Positions 11,203-21,649 of a stretch of DNA of 64,000 nucleotides are shown here, piece by piece. How positions within the stretch are numbered: position 1 is the first letter of the stretch; every line of letters starts with the position of its first letter. Where the stretch lies: NCBI GenBank assembly GCA_002205965.3, contig NADL03000517.1, positions 620,001-684,000 of the forward strand. The letters are read 5' to 3'. Under the pieces are notes generated by a model that did no database searches, was not told the DNA's origin, and saw nothing but the letters and a program-made list of their open reading frames with translations. Source of the DNA: Kappaphycus alvarezii (lineage: Eukaryota; Rhodophyta; Florideophyceae; Gigartinales; Solieriaceae). The position numbers were made by a program, and so were the translations under genes.

Positions 11203-11793
11203 AGAAGTTGAAGGATGCGGCTACTTTTCAACTATTAGCTGGGATGGGGTGCCCTCCAGGTGATAGGGGAGATACGTACAGACATTAGCAGTCTGGTTTG
11301 CAACATGTGCTCCACATGTGCGCCACATGTGCGCTGCTTTGAATACATTCCGTAGTACCACAGTACAGTACAGGGGTGGCCGAAATTAGAATTTTTGTTG
11401 TTTTCTGGAGCATATACTGTAGCTAAAAAATTGATGAATGTATTTTAATTTTTTTTAAAAGAGGGAATTCCTTTACGCTGTTTCTAATTTTTTTTTTAAC
11501 GCCAAACATGATGCAGCAAACTATTTTTAAAAATCAGCCATATCTTTCAAATATTAAATCACCCCACATTTCCCCCCTTTTTATTAAAAAGAAGCAAAAC
11601 TTTTAAAGATATCAACAAATAATTTCTCACTACGGGCAAAATTATAAAACTATTTCATTGAAGTAAACTTTACCGCCAATAAATTCCTGAACCGAAACAG
11701 AGATGCACCTGACTCAATACCGTGGCATTGAAGTATCCATTGCCAGTGCTATGATGCCCTTTGACCACCAAGAAGGACACTCTTCGTGAAAAC

Positions 11794-12720
11794 ATGCCTC
11801 ATGGGACCAAACTAACCGACAAAGAAAAGGAAAAAAATCTGGCCTACATACACGACGCTGACCTTCCGAAAGAAATGACAGATTTCTCCACTAAGCTATG
11901 CTAAAACGCAGCGAGACTGTTGTTTGAAACTTTCTAAGGATTTGAGAATGTTCTGACACCAAGGTTACTCCGGGAAGGCCACAAAAACTAAAACCCGCTG
12001 ATACTCGTCGCATAATCAGGGAGGCTAAGCATAATGGAAAGGGATCTTCAATTTTCAAGAAGACATTGGGTTTGGAATTTAGCTCTCGTACTATTCGTAG
12101 ATGTTTGGCTGACACACCTTTCAATGAAAGTTACAACTGCTCCCGCAATGAAGCAAAAGCATAAGAGGAACAGTATCAAGTGGACATTCGGTAGAAAATA
12201 CTGAGCCGTCCAGATTTGGTCTTCTGTTGTGGGGTACGATGAAAAGAAGTTCAGCTTCGACGTTCCCGATGGTTTAGCTATGCGTTGGAAAGATTTTCTT
12301 GATTCTAATCACCTCTTTCGAAAGCGTCACAGTGGTTAGGAAAGCGTAATTGAATGGGCAGCATTTGCAGGTATAATGAACAGTAATTTAGTCATTTTCG
12401 ATGAGTCGGTGATTGGTGAGACCTCTCTAGAGATCTTGTGAGATAATCTGCTAAGTTTCGAAGATGATTTACCAGTTGTTTGGGTCTTTTATGCAAGATG
12501 AGGCCCAAGCCCGCAGCTCAGGGATTATTCAAAAATTGGCTTTATGATGAATATATGCATTTCATTGATTGGCCTGCGTACTCAAGAGACTTAAATCATA
12601 TTGAAAATTTGTGGGGGGAAGTTTAGCTATTATTTTTGGGTAAATACGACAGTTTGGGGGTTTTCAGAATACAAATATTCATGAAAGGGTTCCTTCCATC
12701 ATTTAGTACTTTTTAAACCA
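11794..12720 (+). pseudogene. Tc1/mariner transposase relic
   Basis: Translated pieces in shifting frames follow the order of a Tc1-type transposase. First comes an N-terminal helix-turn-helix start (KLTDKEKEKNLAYIH) and a second DNA-binding segment (RKITPADTRRIIREA near 11975). The end is a well-preserved C-terminal block (DWPAYSRDLNHIENLWGEV near 12565-12625) typical of the DDE domain around its last catalytic acid. Many stops and frame changes show it is dead. A possible terminal inverted repeat remnant, CAGGGGTGGCCGAAATTAG, begins near 11371 directly after a GTACAGTAC cluster; I did not find its partner. Confidence 0.7.
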
Positions 12721-13451
12721 TCTTTATTACCTCTGAGAACTAAAAAACCCCTTCCTAGCTACTTAAAAGAAGTTTACGCCCAATTAAAAAGTAGAATCCT
12801 ATGAAAAGTCTATCGCAGACTGGTTTCACTTTTAACAATTTGCTTTGGTTTTCTAAGTTCAGAGCTAAGAAAATATAACTAGTTCTGAGCATGTTTTCGT
12901 TAATTAATAAGTTCCAGCTTTCGAAACCTGTTGCTCCTGATTGATTTAAATTGGGTTTCGACTCCTTTTACCGCCGATATAGGTTTCTCTCTGGCTAATA
13001 AAACTTATTCTAATCTTCATACGCATTAATATAAATTAAAACTTGCAAACATCGGTAATTTCCTTAAAGTTTCGTCTTGCAGGCGCTAAAAAAAACAAAT
13101 TCCAGGACTTTTTTAAAACTCATCTAATCCTTTCATGGTAATATTTCACAGCGCTCCTCTCTTGAAGTGTTTAATAGATTACTCTCCAAGAATGGTAAGG
13201 GCGGAGAAAAAAGTTATCGTCTAACTCTTCAATAATTCTTAGAAAATGTGTGTATACAAACAAGGGTCGACTACTATTATGGAGGTGATAAAGGATTAGG
13301 GTATTTCTATTATCGTTGTATGATTTTTCTCTATGGCATTCATCTGAAATAGAAGAAAGGAATACAGTCTATTGTTGAAATTTCATATAAAGGGCGAAGT
13401 ACATTACAAATTCTTGATTTGTGAAAAAATGGACACTTCTAAGTATGTTTC
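12721..13451. other. AT-rich non-coding DNA
   Basis: AT-rich sequence between the Tc1 relic and the left LTR. No coding motif seen; it is probably decayed repeat DNA. Confidence 0.4.
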
Positions 13452-13954
13452 TGTTGCAATTATGCCCATAAATCACCAAATACCCTGACAGTATCCCTCC
13501 GGTAACCTGTACCAAGGATTTACACTGTAAGAAGACATCATTGCAACTTGTGCACTGTACTCACGCACCAGTGTGAAAGCATAATATCATACCTTCTTGT
13601 ACCTCGCCAATGACATGGATCCATCATGGCTATCTCGCGTGGTTCTCGAAACATTTCGCACCCACCAATCAGCAACCACTTTATGCCTCCTTGCCAATTG
13701 GACCAATGGTACTTTGCCATGATGTTTGTTGCTGTCTGTTATACTGATGGACCTTCAGAACCTTGTAGTTTGATACCTCTGGGTCGCTTTTTCTAGAATA
13801 CCTTTGAATTCAGTACCGTTTAGTTACAATTTATCTCTGCTGGTGTTGAGTACTTTTTCTATATAAACCCTGGTCTGATGTTCCAGCCTGTTTACCGGAA
13901 GCATCAACCAACAGTTCAACCATTGATTACCTTTTGTGCGCTCAACACCCCACA
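13452..13954 (+). repeat. Left LTR of Ty3/gypsy element
   Basis: 503 bp, near-identical to 18749-19251. It starts TGTTGC and ends CCCCACA. TGGTAGCATCGC follows immediately inside the element and is a candidate primer-binding site. A TATATAAA box lies at about 13860, positioned to drive the element's transcript. Confidence 0.9.
13858..13868 (+). promoter_or_regulatory. LTR TATA box
   Basis: CTATATAAACC within the left LTR about 90 bp before its 3' end; the same sequence is present in the right LTR. It is the expected U3 core promoter of the retrotransposon. Confidence 0.55.
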
Positions 13955-14104
13955 TTTGGTAGCATCGCATATTCGTTGTCAGTACTGCGAGTTCTTCCAA
14001 TCCGACAGTAAGTTAAAATCTCTATTAGATTTGACGTTCTGCCCGATTGCAAGCAGAGAATAACATTTTGTTTTTTACTCTGATTCTTTTTGAATAACGC
14101 TCAG

Positions 14105-14679
14105 TGCCGAACAAACAAGACTTCCAGGGACCGCCCCTCGTCGCCGGACGAGTACAACGCAGAAGACTTACAATCGTTCTTCGCCGAAAATTGTCAGGAG
14201 CTGACAACTTTCGAGTTTGGAGTGGAGCCAATAACACCCACCAGAATCGTGGTGGAGGAACCGAGGACACCAAGACCCTCCACTTTCTGCCTTCCCGAAG
14301 CTGTATCGCTACCCGCTCTACCGCCGATACCGAGAAGGCCCGGAGTCCCTCGCTCCAAGCCGCAGAAGTCTAAGAAGACCCTACCGATTCTCCCTGACGC
14401 GGCTTCCATCGTCATTCAGAGAACCACCGCATTCGTAAGAAGACCAGAAGGCCTCGCCTGACCAAGAACCCGCGATCGTCGCCCTTCCACTGCCTTCACT
14501 GTCAAGTCACCTGCACAGGCCGAGTGCAGTACCACGAGCACCTCCGATCCCGCAAGCACCAGCACCGCGCCGATAAGACGAGGCATATCTGCGAAATTTG
14601 CAAAATCGAAGTCCCAAGTAAGGCAGACCTTGAGCGCCACCGTCTTGGCCGCCGTCATCGAGAGACTGCCCGTCAGTAG
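14105..14679 (+). pseudogene. Leader ORF with two U1-type C2H2 zinc fingers, frame-shifted
   Basis: Lies between left LTR and gag. An acidic/proline-rich frame up to 14461 is followed, in another frame, by two zinc fingers from about 14491 to 14660. Both have C-X2-C-X12-H-X5-H spacing, the U1/matrin-like form that often binds RNA or double-stranded RNA. The two halves need one frame change between about 14375 and 14458, so the reading frame is broken, recoded or wrongly assembled. No ATG opens the first half; GTAAGT at 14008 and an AG at 14103-14104 could mark an intron feeding it, but the phase from the upstream LTR-derived frame does not match. Ty3 elements normally lack such an ORF. Confidence 0.55.
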
Positions 14680-15122
14680 TTAAAATTTGAATAAATTTAG
14701 GGAAGAGGAAGCAAGAAAAACTCCAAAAGTTGCGTTCTCAACCGACTTCGTTTGTGCTGTGTTCAACCTCCCGCTGTGGCTACCTTACGAACTCGCTTTC
14801 CCCAGTTTCTTGCAGTAGGGCTTGTAAGCCCGTATCGCCGCCAGGTTCTAGACAGGAAAACAACTGTTCTGTAAAGCATCGGAGAGAGGGCTACTATGGC
14901 ACACCCGACGTGACTGACGTCAATCCCTTACGTCAGAGAAAACCAACTTTCCCAAGTTATCGACTGGGATTCGAACTCGAGACCTCTCACTGGTCTTTCG
15001 CTGGTCTAGCCAACTCGGCCACAGTGCATACCGATTCTTACTGGCCAATTTGAAAAAATTCTATTTAAAGAAAAAAAACCCAAAACTACACGTGTGACTC
15101 TTTCGACCAATAGGAAAAGACA
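14680..15122. other. Retrotransposon untranslated leader
   Basis: Non-coding stretch ahead of the gag ATG. It contains a minus-strand tRNA-like segment (see 14962-15030), no complete tRNA fold that I could build, and A-rich DNA just upstream of gag. Confidence 0.4.
14962..15030 (-). other. tRNA-like A-box/B-box segment
   Basis: Read on the minus strand, TGGCCGAGTTGG matches an RNA polymerase III A box and GAGTTCGAATCCC resembles a B box at tRNA-like spacing. T-arm and acceptor stems do not pair properly, so it is not a functional tRNA. It may be an old tRNA-derived insertion or an internal Pol III promoter. Confidence 0.35.
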
Positions 15123-16058
15123 ATGGAAACTTCGGGCATTACTGTAGAGTCTCTGGCACAAGCTGTAAGCGAACTTCAACGCCAGCTGTCAGAGGCTCAT
15201 AACCAGATCTCCGCACAACAGAACCAGCTCAATAACGCTGCTCGCAAGGTGGGAGCTCTCGAGAATGAGCTTTCTCTCGTCAGGATCAATGCCGGTAGCT
15301 CAAATGGTCAAAACGAAACCAAGGACGCCCCTAAGAAGAATAAGCCGGGATCATTCAGCGGAAAAGGGTCCGTCGGGAGCTGGTGCGTGCAGATGCAGAA
15401 TTATCTTGGTGAAGCAGATGGGCAAGCTACCATGAACATTGCACTAAGCTATCTCTCTGGAAATGCCCATGAGTGGTGGATGGTCCATTCCAAGAGCGCT
15501 GCGGGGCAGGAGATTCAAACATGGAAGGAACTGAAGACTGCACTTCTCAATCGCTTCGAGACGTTAAACAAGGAAAAAATCGCCCGAGACAAGCTGGCTC
15601 GCTGGAAACAAGTTAAAGACGTTACTGCGTTCAATGAAGATTTTAAAAAAATATTGTTGGATATACCACACATAGGAGTCAAAGATCAGATTGATCGCTA
15701 TTCACGCGGCCTGAAACCGTACATTTGGAAAGCCTTATGCACGAAAGAATACTCTAAGCTTTCTGATTTAATGGCAGATGCGGAAAGAATCGAAGCTGCT
15801 TACAGGCGTTCAGGGCCGTTAGGTAACAACAAATCGAGTACAAAATCGCTGAACGGAAGTTCAAGTACTGGAAATAGTGCTCCCGTGCCCATGGAAATTG
15901 GGAACGTGGAAATGAAACCGGGTATACAGTCCTCAAATGTTAACTTACCGAAATTGGATCAAGCAGAACGTGAGAGATGCATACGTGAAGGCCTCTGCTT
16001 GAGATGCAGACAGAGAGAGCACATTGCAAAAAACTGCCCAAAAGCCCGAAGGAACTGA
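15123..16058 (+). CDS. gag: Ty3/gypsy Gag
   Basis: 311-residue capsid/nucleocapsid polyprotein that would package element RNA. Residues 5-65 are a Q/L-rich coiled coil. The middle contains a retrotransposon Gag core (NAHEWWMVH, then LLNRFE and a W-K-x-V-x2-F-x2-F pattern). A CCHC knuckle near the C-terminus reads [14 protein letters not shown], i.e. C-X2-C-X4-H-X4-C; the glycine usual before the histidine is absent. The start is the first ATG of the frame. The frame is intact and overlaps pol by 55 nt in the -1 register, with a slippery heptamer at 16028-16034. Confidence 0.9.
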   Translation: METSGITVESLAQAVSELQRQLSEAHNQISAQQNQLNNAARKVGALENELSLVRINAGSSNGQNETKDAPKKNKPGSFSGKGSVGSWCVQMQNYLGEADGQATMNIALSYLSGNAHEWWMVHSKSAAGQEIQTWKELKTALLNRFETLNKEKIARDKLARWKQVKDVTAFNEDFKKILLDIPHIGVKDQIDRYSRGLKPYIWKALCTKEYSKLSDLMADAERIEAAYRRSGPLGNNKSSTKSLNGSSSTGNSAPVPMEIGNVEMKPGIQSSNVNLPKLDQAERERCIREGLCLRCRQREHIAKNCPKARRN

Positions 16059-18748
16059 CTGACGGTCCTCAATCAGTTCTGGATGACAGAAATCTTATTG
16101 TTTCAACAATAAGATCCCAGGAAGCATCTAGGGGAACACCAACCCCAACTTTCCAACGAAATCATAGAGGACTTCTTATTGTTAAAGGAGTCATTTCCAA
16201 TGGACCAGCAAAAATTCTCATCGACCCAGGTGGTGAGATCAATTTCCTCAGTGAATTGTTCTGCGATTACCATAAGATTAAAACAAGAGAATCAGCAGAG
16301 CTTTCTGAAATGGCGAACGGTGCTAACCAGAAGTTGAGAGAAACAGCCGGTCCGGCAATCGTCCAAGTAAAGAACTACACAGAACCACTGTACTTCGCCG
16401 TGAGCCCCCTCAAGAGATATGATGCAATCCTAGGAAAGGAATGGTGTGGAGCCCATAGAGCAATTATCGACTCTTTAAGCAATCAAGTTTCTTTCAACTA
16501 CAAGGGTGAAAAGTACTCCGTCACTGCCAATGAAATGACAAAGCACCCTTTCGTTTCTGCAAACTCAGTACTTACTGGTTTGGAGAAAAAATGTAGCACT
16601 TATGCTGTGCTAATTCGACCACTAGACTCAAATCCAAATGTTCCAGATTCTTACCCAGAAGATATTCAAGGTGTACTGAAAAAGTATACAGACGTTTTCC
16701 CGGAAAAAGTTCCGAAGGGCCTTCCTCCGAAGCGAAAGTATGATTTCAAGATCGAATTGGAAAAAGATGCTAGGCCACAGAAAAAGGGTCTCTACAGACT
16801 TTCAGGAAAAGAAATGATGGAGCTTCGTAAACAACTAGATGATCTACTAGAGAGTGAATTCATTAGACCAAGCAAAAGCCCCTGGGGAGCGCCAATACTC
16901 TTTGTAACGAAAAAGGACAGCGGTTTGCGTATGTGTGTGGATTACAGAGCACTTAATCGGCTTACTGTAAAAAACAGCTACCCTCTGCCGCGCATCGATG
17001 ATATCTTTGATCGACTTAAGGGGGCCAGGTATTTCTCGAAAATAGATCTGAGGGTGGGTTACCATCAGATCAGACTGGAGGAATCTTCAATCCCTCTCAC
17101 AGCGTTTCGAACCAGATACGGACATTTTGAATTTCTCGTACTACCTTTTGGATTGACCAACGCACCAGCAACTTTTATGAATCTCATGAACGACATATTC
17201 AAAGATGTCCTGGATGTATTCGTTATCGTTTATTTAGATGACATTCTCATCTTCAGTAAGACATGGAAAGAACATTTAGAACACATTGATGTAGTACTAG
17301 AGATTCTTAGGAAGGAGAATCTGTTCGCAAAATTGTCAAAATGTGTCTTCAGTGTTAAAGAAGTCGAGTATCTTGGACATGTAATCTGTCAAGAGGGAAT
17401 TGCTTTGGATCCCAACAAGATAAAGGCAGTCATGGAATGGCCCTCACCAAAGAACAAGCAACAGCTTCAGTCATTCTTAGGACTCGTCAACTATTACAGA
17501 AGATTCATAAGAGGATGCTCATTGGTTGCTAAACCTCTTACAGAGCTGACGAAGAACGTTTCATTTCTGTGGACAGCTTCTCAGGACAAATCATTCCAGA
17601 CCTTGAAGAAATCGTTATGCAGTGCCCCAGTCCTTAGAACTTTTGACTCTGAACTTCCAATATATGTCACTACAGATGCCTCTCAGTACGCAATTGGAGC
17701 TGTGTTGGAACAGGGGGATCCAAAATCCAGAAGACCAGTTGCCTTTGCGTCTAGGACTTTGAATGATGCTGAGCAAAATTATGCCGCTCATGAGAGAGAG
17801 CTCTTGGCCATTGTAGAGTGCTTGAAATGGTGGAGAGCATACCTACACGGAAACTTTTTCACAGTTCATTCTGATCACTACCCTTTAAGATACCTCGAGA
17901 CCCAGGACAATCTGTCCCAAAGACAGGTTAGGTGGTTGGAAAGATTAGCGAACTTTGATTTCAAAATCATACCCATCTCTGGGAAAGCAAACATCGTTGC
18001 CGATGCCCTGTAAAGACAACCTCAGAATTATCCCTCACCTAAACATCGAAACAGAGAACTACTCAAGGAAGTGATAACAAAGACATACCTAGAATCGAAC
18101 AATATATCCGTACCTTATTTTGCGGATTCTGAGATAGAAGATCTGGCCAAAGATTACAGGATGGATGAAAACCTGAAAACACAATACAAAGATCCAAAGG
18201 CACCTTTCGAAAAGAAAGGGTTGCTTTTACTAAGGAACGGAAAGATTTGCGTACCAGAAGGAAAATTTAAAGTCAAGCTATTACATGAATACCATTCTAC
18301 TCCAAATACTGGACATTTGGGAATTTCAAAAACAATCAATAGAATATCACCGAAGTTTTACTGAAAAAACCTTCGTACAGATGTACTTCGATACATTCGT
18401 TCTTGCCACTGCCAAAGAGACAAACCATCCAGTCAGAAACCCGCAGGTCTCTTAAAACCTCTTGATCCACCGAAAAGCAAATGGACTCACATAACAATGG
18501 ACTTTATTACACCCCTTCCAAGGTCAACGGAAGGAAACAATGGCATCTTAACTGTCGTTGACAGATTATCAAAGATGATCAGAATTATACCAATCAAGCC
18601 CAAAATAGATGCTCCTTCAACTGCTAGGCTGTTCAAGGATCATGTCTACAGAAACCACGGAATTCCGACGAATATCATTTGTGATAGGGACGCTATTTTT
18701 ATGAGCAAGTTTTGGAAGAGTCTGTTCCACCTTCTTGGTACCCAGAGA
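16004..18748 (+). pseudogene. pol: Ty3/gypsy Pol (protease, RT, RNase H, truncated integrase)
   Basis: Read in the -1 frame from gag. The protease has I-L-I-D-P-G-G where active retropepsins have D-[S/T]-G, so the catalytic loop is altered (codon CCA at 16226). Reverse transcriptase is well preserved, with [19 protein letters not shown] and the YLDD catalytic motif near 17232. RNase H follows ([28 protein letters not shown]). Two stop codons interrupt the frame: TAA at 18011, where ADALSR is expected, and TGA at 18362, apparently a former Trp codon. Integrase has the H-H part of its zinc site, a C-H-C where C-X2-C is expected, and two catalytic Asp; it ends at the right LTR before the catalytic Glu. 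The element cannot encode functional integrase. Confidence 0.9.
16028..16080 (+). promoter_or_regulatory. -1 ribosomal frameshift signal at gag-pol junction
   Basis: In the gag frame the codons GCA AAA AAC create the canonical X-XXY-YYZ heptamer A-AAA-AAC at 16028-16034. About 17 nt downstream GAACTGA (16052-16058) can pair with TCAGTTC (16074-16080), a 7-bp stem. A second inverted repeat, ATCTTATTG with CAATAAGAT, lies near 16092-16117. Confidence 0.7.
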
Positions 18749-19251
18749 TGTTGCGATTATGCCCATAAATCACCAAATACCCTGACAGTATCCCTCCGGT
18801 AACCTGTACCAAGGATTTACACTGTAAGAAGACATCATTGCAACTTGTGCACTGTACTCACGCACCAGTGTAAAAGCATAATATCATACCTTCTTGTACC
18901 TCGCCAATGACATGGATCCATCATGGCTATCTCGCGTGGTTCTCGAAACATTTCGCACCCACCAATCAGCAACCACTTTATGCCTCCTTGCCAATTGGAC
19001 CAATGGTACTTTGCCATGATGTTTGTTGCTGTCTGTTATACTGATGGACCTTCAGAACCTTGTAGTTTGATACCTCTGGGTCGCTTTTTCTAGAATACCT
19101 TTGAATTCAGTACCGTTTAGTTACAATTTATCTCTGCTGGTGTTGAGTACTTTTTCTATATAAACCCTGGTTTGATGTTCCGGCCTGTTTACCGGAAGCA
19201 TCAACCAACAGTTCAACCATCGATTACCATTTGTGCGCTCAACACCCCACA
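18749..19251 (+). repeat. Right LTR of Ty3/gypsy element
   Basis: 503 bp, matching the left LTR with about six substitutions and no indels. It follows integrase coding sequence directly, with no polypurine tract in between. Confidence 0.9.
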
Positions 19252-21640
19252 TACACTACAATCTTGCTCATCCCATCGTCCACCTCAGCGAAAACTACTG
19301 TATATCGTTTTCTGGGTGGGTTGTGGGAGACAACGCGACGTACAACTGGCCGTGGGAGAAGCACTCGTCGCGCAAGTCCAAGCCAAGCTGGCCGGTGAAC
19401 GACTAAACCTATGAATTGTTGGTGGTAAGGCCAAAGCACACGAGTACCAGGAACTGGGTTCTAGTAAAGCCATGGATGGGAAAGTTGTCGTCGCCAGGAC
19501 TGCAGGGCTTGCGCGGAAGAGTGAGGCGGGCGCTGACATTGGAGCCAGTAGCGAGGCTGAGAAAGAGCACGGAGTTAGTCATGCTCTCGACGATGTAACG
19601 GGCGCCGTTGCAGTGTCCATTTGGGGGTTGATATTGCAGAGAAGGATGACGGGGCATGTTTTCTTGATGACGAAGCGGTGATCGGCTAGTCCGGAGCCGG
19701 CTGTGAGGGTGTTGAGGAGTTCGACGGGGTATCGGATTTGTTCTCGTTTTCTTTTTCGACCTTGTCTGCGCTAAGATACTCTCTAGCGTTGCCTGGTAAC
19801 TTCGCACCTACAATGATGTTGATCTCTTGGAGATATACGTTCTCGGTTGTGAGTACTGCGCGTCCCATGACCCATGCTTCGTCTGTATATCGTGCTTTCA
19901 TGTTGTCGAAGACAGCGTAGCAGACGGCTTGGATGTGATGCCTGACGGCGATTGAGGGGGGTAGGGGAACTTTGCTGCCGATTTCGGTTGCGAAGCGTCC
20001 TTCTCCGACTTGCAGTAAGTAGTCTAGAAACTGGAGTGCACCTTTGTCGGCGTTGGAATCTTGCCGGAGTGCAGTGACGCGCATATTCTCAGTGAGACGC
20101 AGGGTATTGGAGATTCCAAAAAGAGTCGGGAGGAGCGGACGCAGGCATAAACGATCTGAGCTCTTGAACCATGCGAAAAAACGGGGATTATCTGTCGAAA
20201 GTCTCCAGAGAAGAGGACAAACTTGTCGCCGGATGTGAATTTTGTTCCTATGATATTGCGGAGTGTACGGTCGACAAACTCGATGTAAAAGCGATGGCAC
20301 ATGACTACCTCGTCCCAGACGGTTAGATAGACTTGTCGGAAGTATTCTGCGGGGTTGGAGGTGCTAGAGATGTTGCAAGTACTGTCTTCACTGCATGGAA
20401 TAGGTATCTTGACGGTAGAGTGGGCAGCACGTCTGTTCTCTAGTAGTTGAGCTGTGTCGGCGGAAATGGGGACGGCTGTGACTTTTTTGCCACGCATCTG
20501 AAGGAATGCTTGGATAGTTCTGGTGAAGAAAGTCTTGCCGGTGCCTCCTGGAGCATCGAAGAAGAATACACGCGAGTTGCTCTTTTCAGGTTGTGTAGGA
20601 GGAGCCGTGGATGAAGCGGCGCCGTCTAGATTGTATGCAGAGACTCTCAGGATGACTGCACCGACAACTTGATCGAAGACATGACGCTGGCCTTCATTGA
20701 ACTGAGAGATAGCAGCGCAGACTTCTTGCTGAACTTGCGCTGGATCTCCTTCAGTGGAGGGTACTTGGAGTGGCTGCAAGTCGTCGGGAGGTGTGCGGAG
20801 TCAAAAGTCGTGCAGTGTTTGTCTGATAAAGTCTTGAAGGTAAGTCTTTAACTCGAAGAGGACGTAGTCGGTGGCTGCTTTGGTAGACAGTGTGGTGGTT
20901 CTCGAAGTGGACGTCCAGGCCCACGACTGGGGGTCGCATTAGATGGTGTCAAAGGCGAGGAGACTTCACACGCTCTCCGAAGCAGAGTTGTATCTTGCGT
21001 CCTGTAAGTTAGCGATCCCGCCGTGGCGCTTGTTGTGGTTGGTGAGCTCGACGGTGATGTGGTCGCGACCCTTGCAGACATACTTGGAGAGGTACTTGAT
21101 GCCGCCGTCGCGGGAGAGGCAGAACTCGGTGTTGACGTGGCAGGAGAACATCCTGGAGATGTCTGGACTGTAGGGGACGACCCAGGAGTTGTCGATTGTC
21201 ATTGTGACGGACCTGTTGCCGACGGGACAGGATCTGTGGACTTTTCCGCCGCCACCTTGGGGTGCTCTTCGCCTGTAAGAGACATAGTAGTCGTTTTCGC
21301 CTCTGCCTGTGTCGTCCATGAACTGCTTGGGGAAGCCTTTGGTGCAGAAGCTTTGTTCGTTGTTGCAGATTTCGTCAGGGTTGAGCATACCGCAGGGAGT
21401 GTGTATTGCGTTCTTGAGGACAGTATGTCAGAGCTGGAGGTCTGTAGGCGGTGGGATCTCTGCGGATATGATCTGGTCAACGTTGAGAGGATCCTGGAGG
21501 CGTTGTTTGGCTGCAAGATCGAGGAAGAAGATGCAGTCATTTCTATATTAGAAGGAAGAGAAACACATCTCCACTCTATCCTACTACCTCGCTGCCTCAG
21601 CGTCGCCTCTCGTCAACATCCACATCCTCCCGCGTTAACC
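19252..21640 (-). pseudogene. Helitron Rep/PIF1-helicase relic
   Basis: Reading leftwards from 21640 the order is that of a Helitron RepHel protein. The end of the Rep-like region comes first (NAIHTPCGMLNPDE, then CTKGFPKQF and YYVSYRRR), then DNSWVVPY..NCHVN-type sequence and KYLSKYVCKGRDH. A PIF1-family helicase follows: Walker A D-A-P-G-G-T-G-K-T, a V-W-D-E motif and GDFRQIIPVF. The helicase tail is recognisable at CNGARYIVE and FSHGQLYVALS. Frames change at least four times and the HUH nuclease part is absent, so it is truncated and dead. Its C-terminal end is cut by the right LTR of the Ty3 element. The longest intact piece is 20779-20024. Confidence 0.8.
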
Positions 21641-21649
21641 TTTTGATAG

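Larger units (their letters stand above)
13452..19251 (+). mobile_element. Ty3/gypsy LTR retrotransposon (internally truncated)
   Basis: Two 503-bp direct LTRs (13452-13954 and 18749-19251) flank a leader, a zinc-finger ORF, gag and pol. Pol order is protease, reverse transcriptase, RNase H, integrase, which defines Ty3/gypsy. The LTRs start TG, end CA and differ at about six positions (roughly 1.2 percent), suggesting recent insertion. Integrase breaks off in the catalytic core and passes straight into the right LTR, so the integrase C-terminus and polypurine tract are missing. Five-base flanks (GTTTC left, TACAC right) are not a target duplication, which points to recombination or deletion after insertion. 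The right LTR abuts a Helitron helicase relic. Confidence 0.92.

Noticed and set aside
14962-15030. Functional tRNA gene on the minus strand
   Set aside because: A-box and B-box-like sequences are present, but T-stem and acceptor stem do not pair, so only a tRNA-like remnant is supported.
13452-19251. Nested solo LTR at 18749-19251 inside an otherwise continuous integrase
   Set aside because: Integrase sequence does not resume after 19251; the flank there is Helitron helicase on the other strand.
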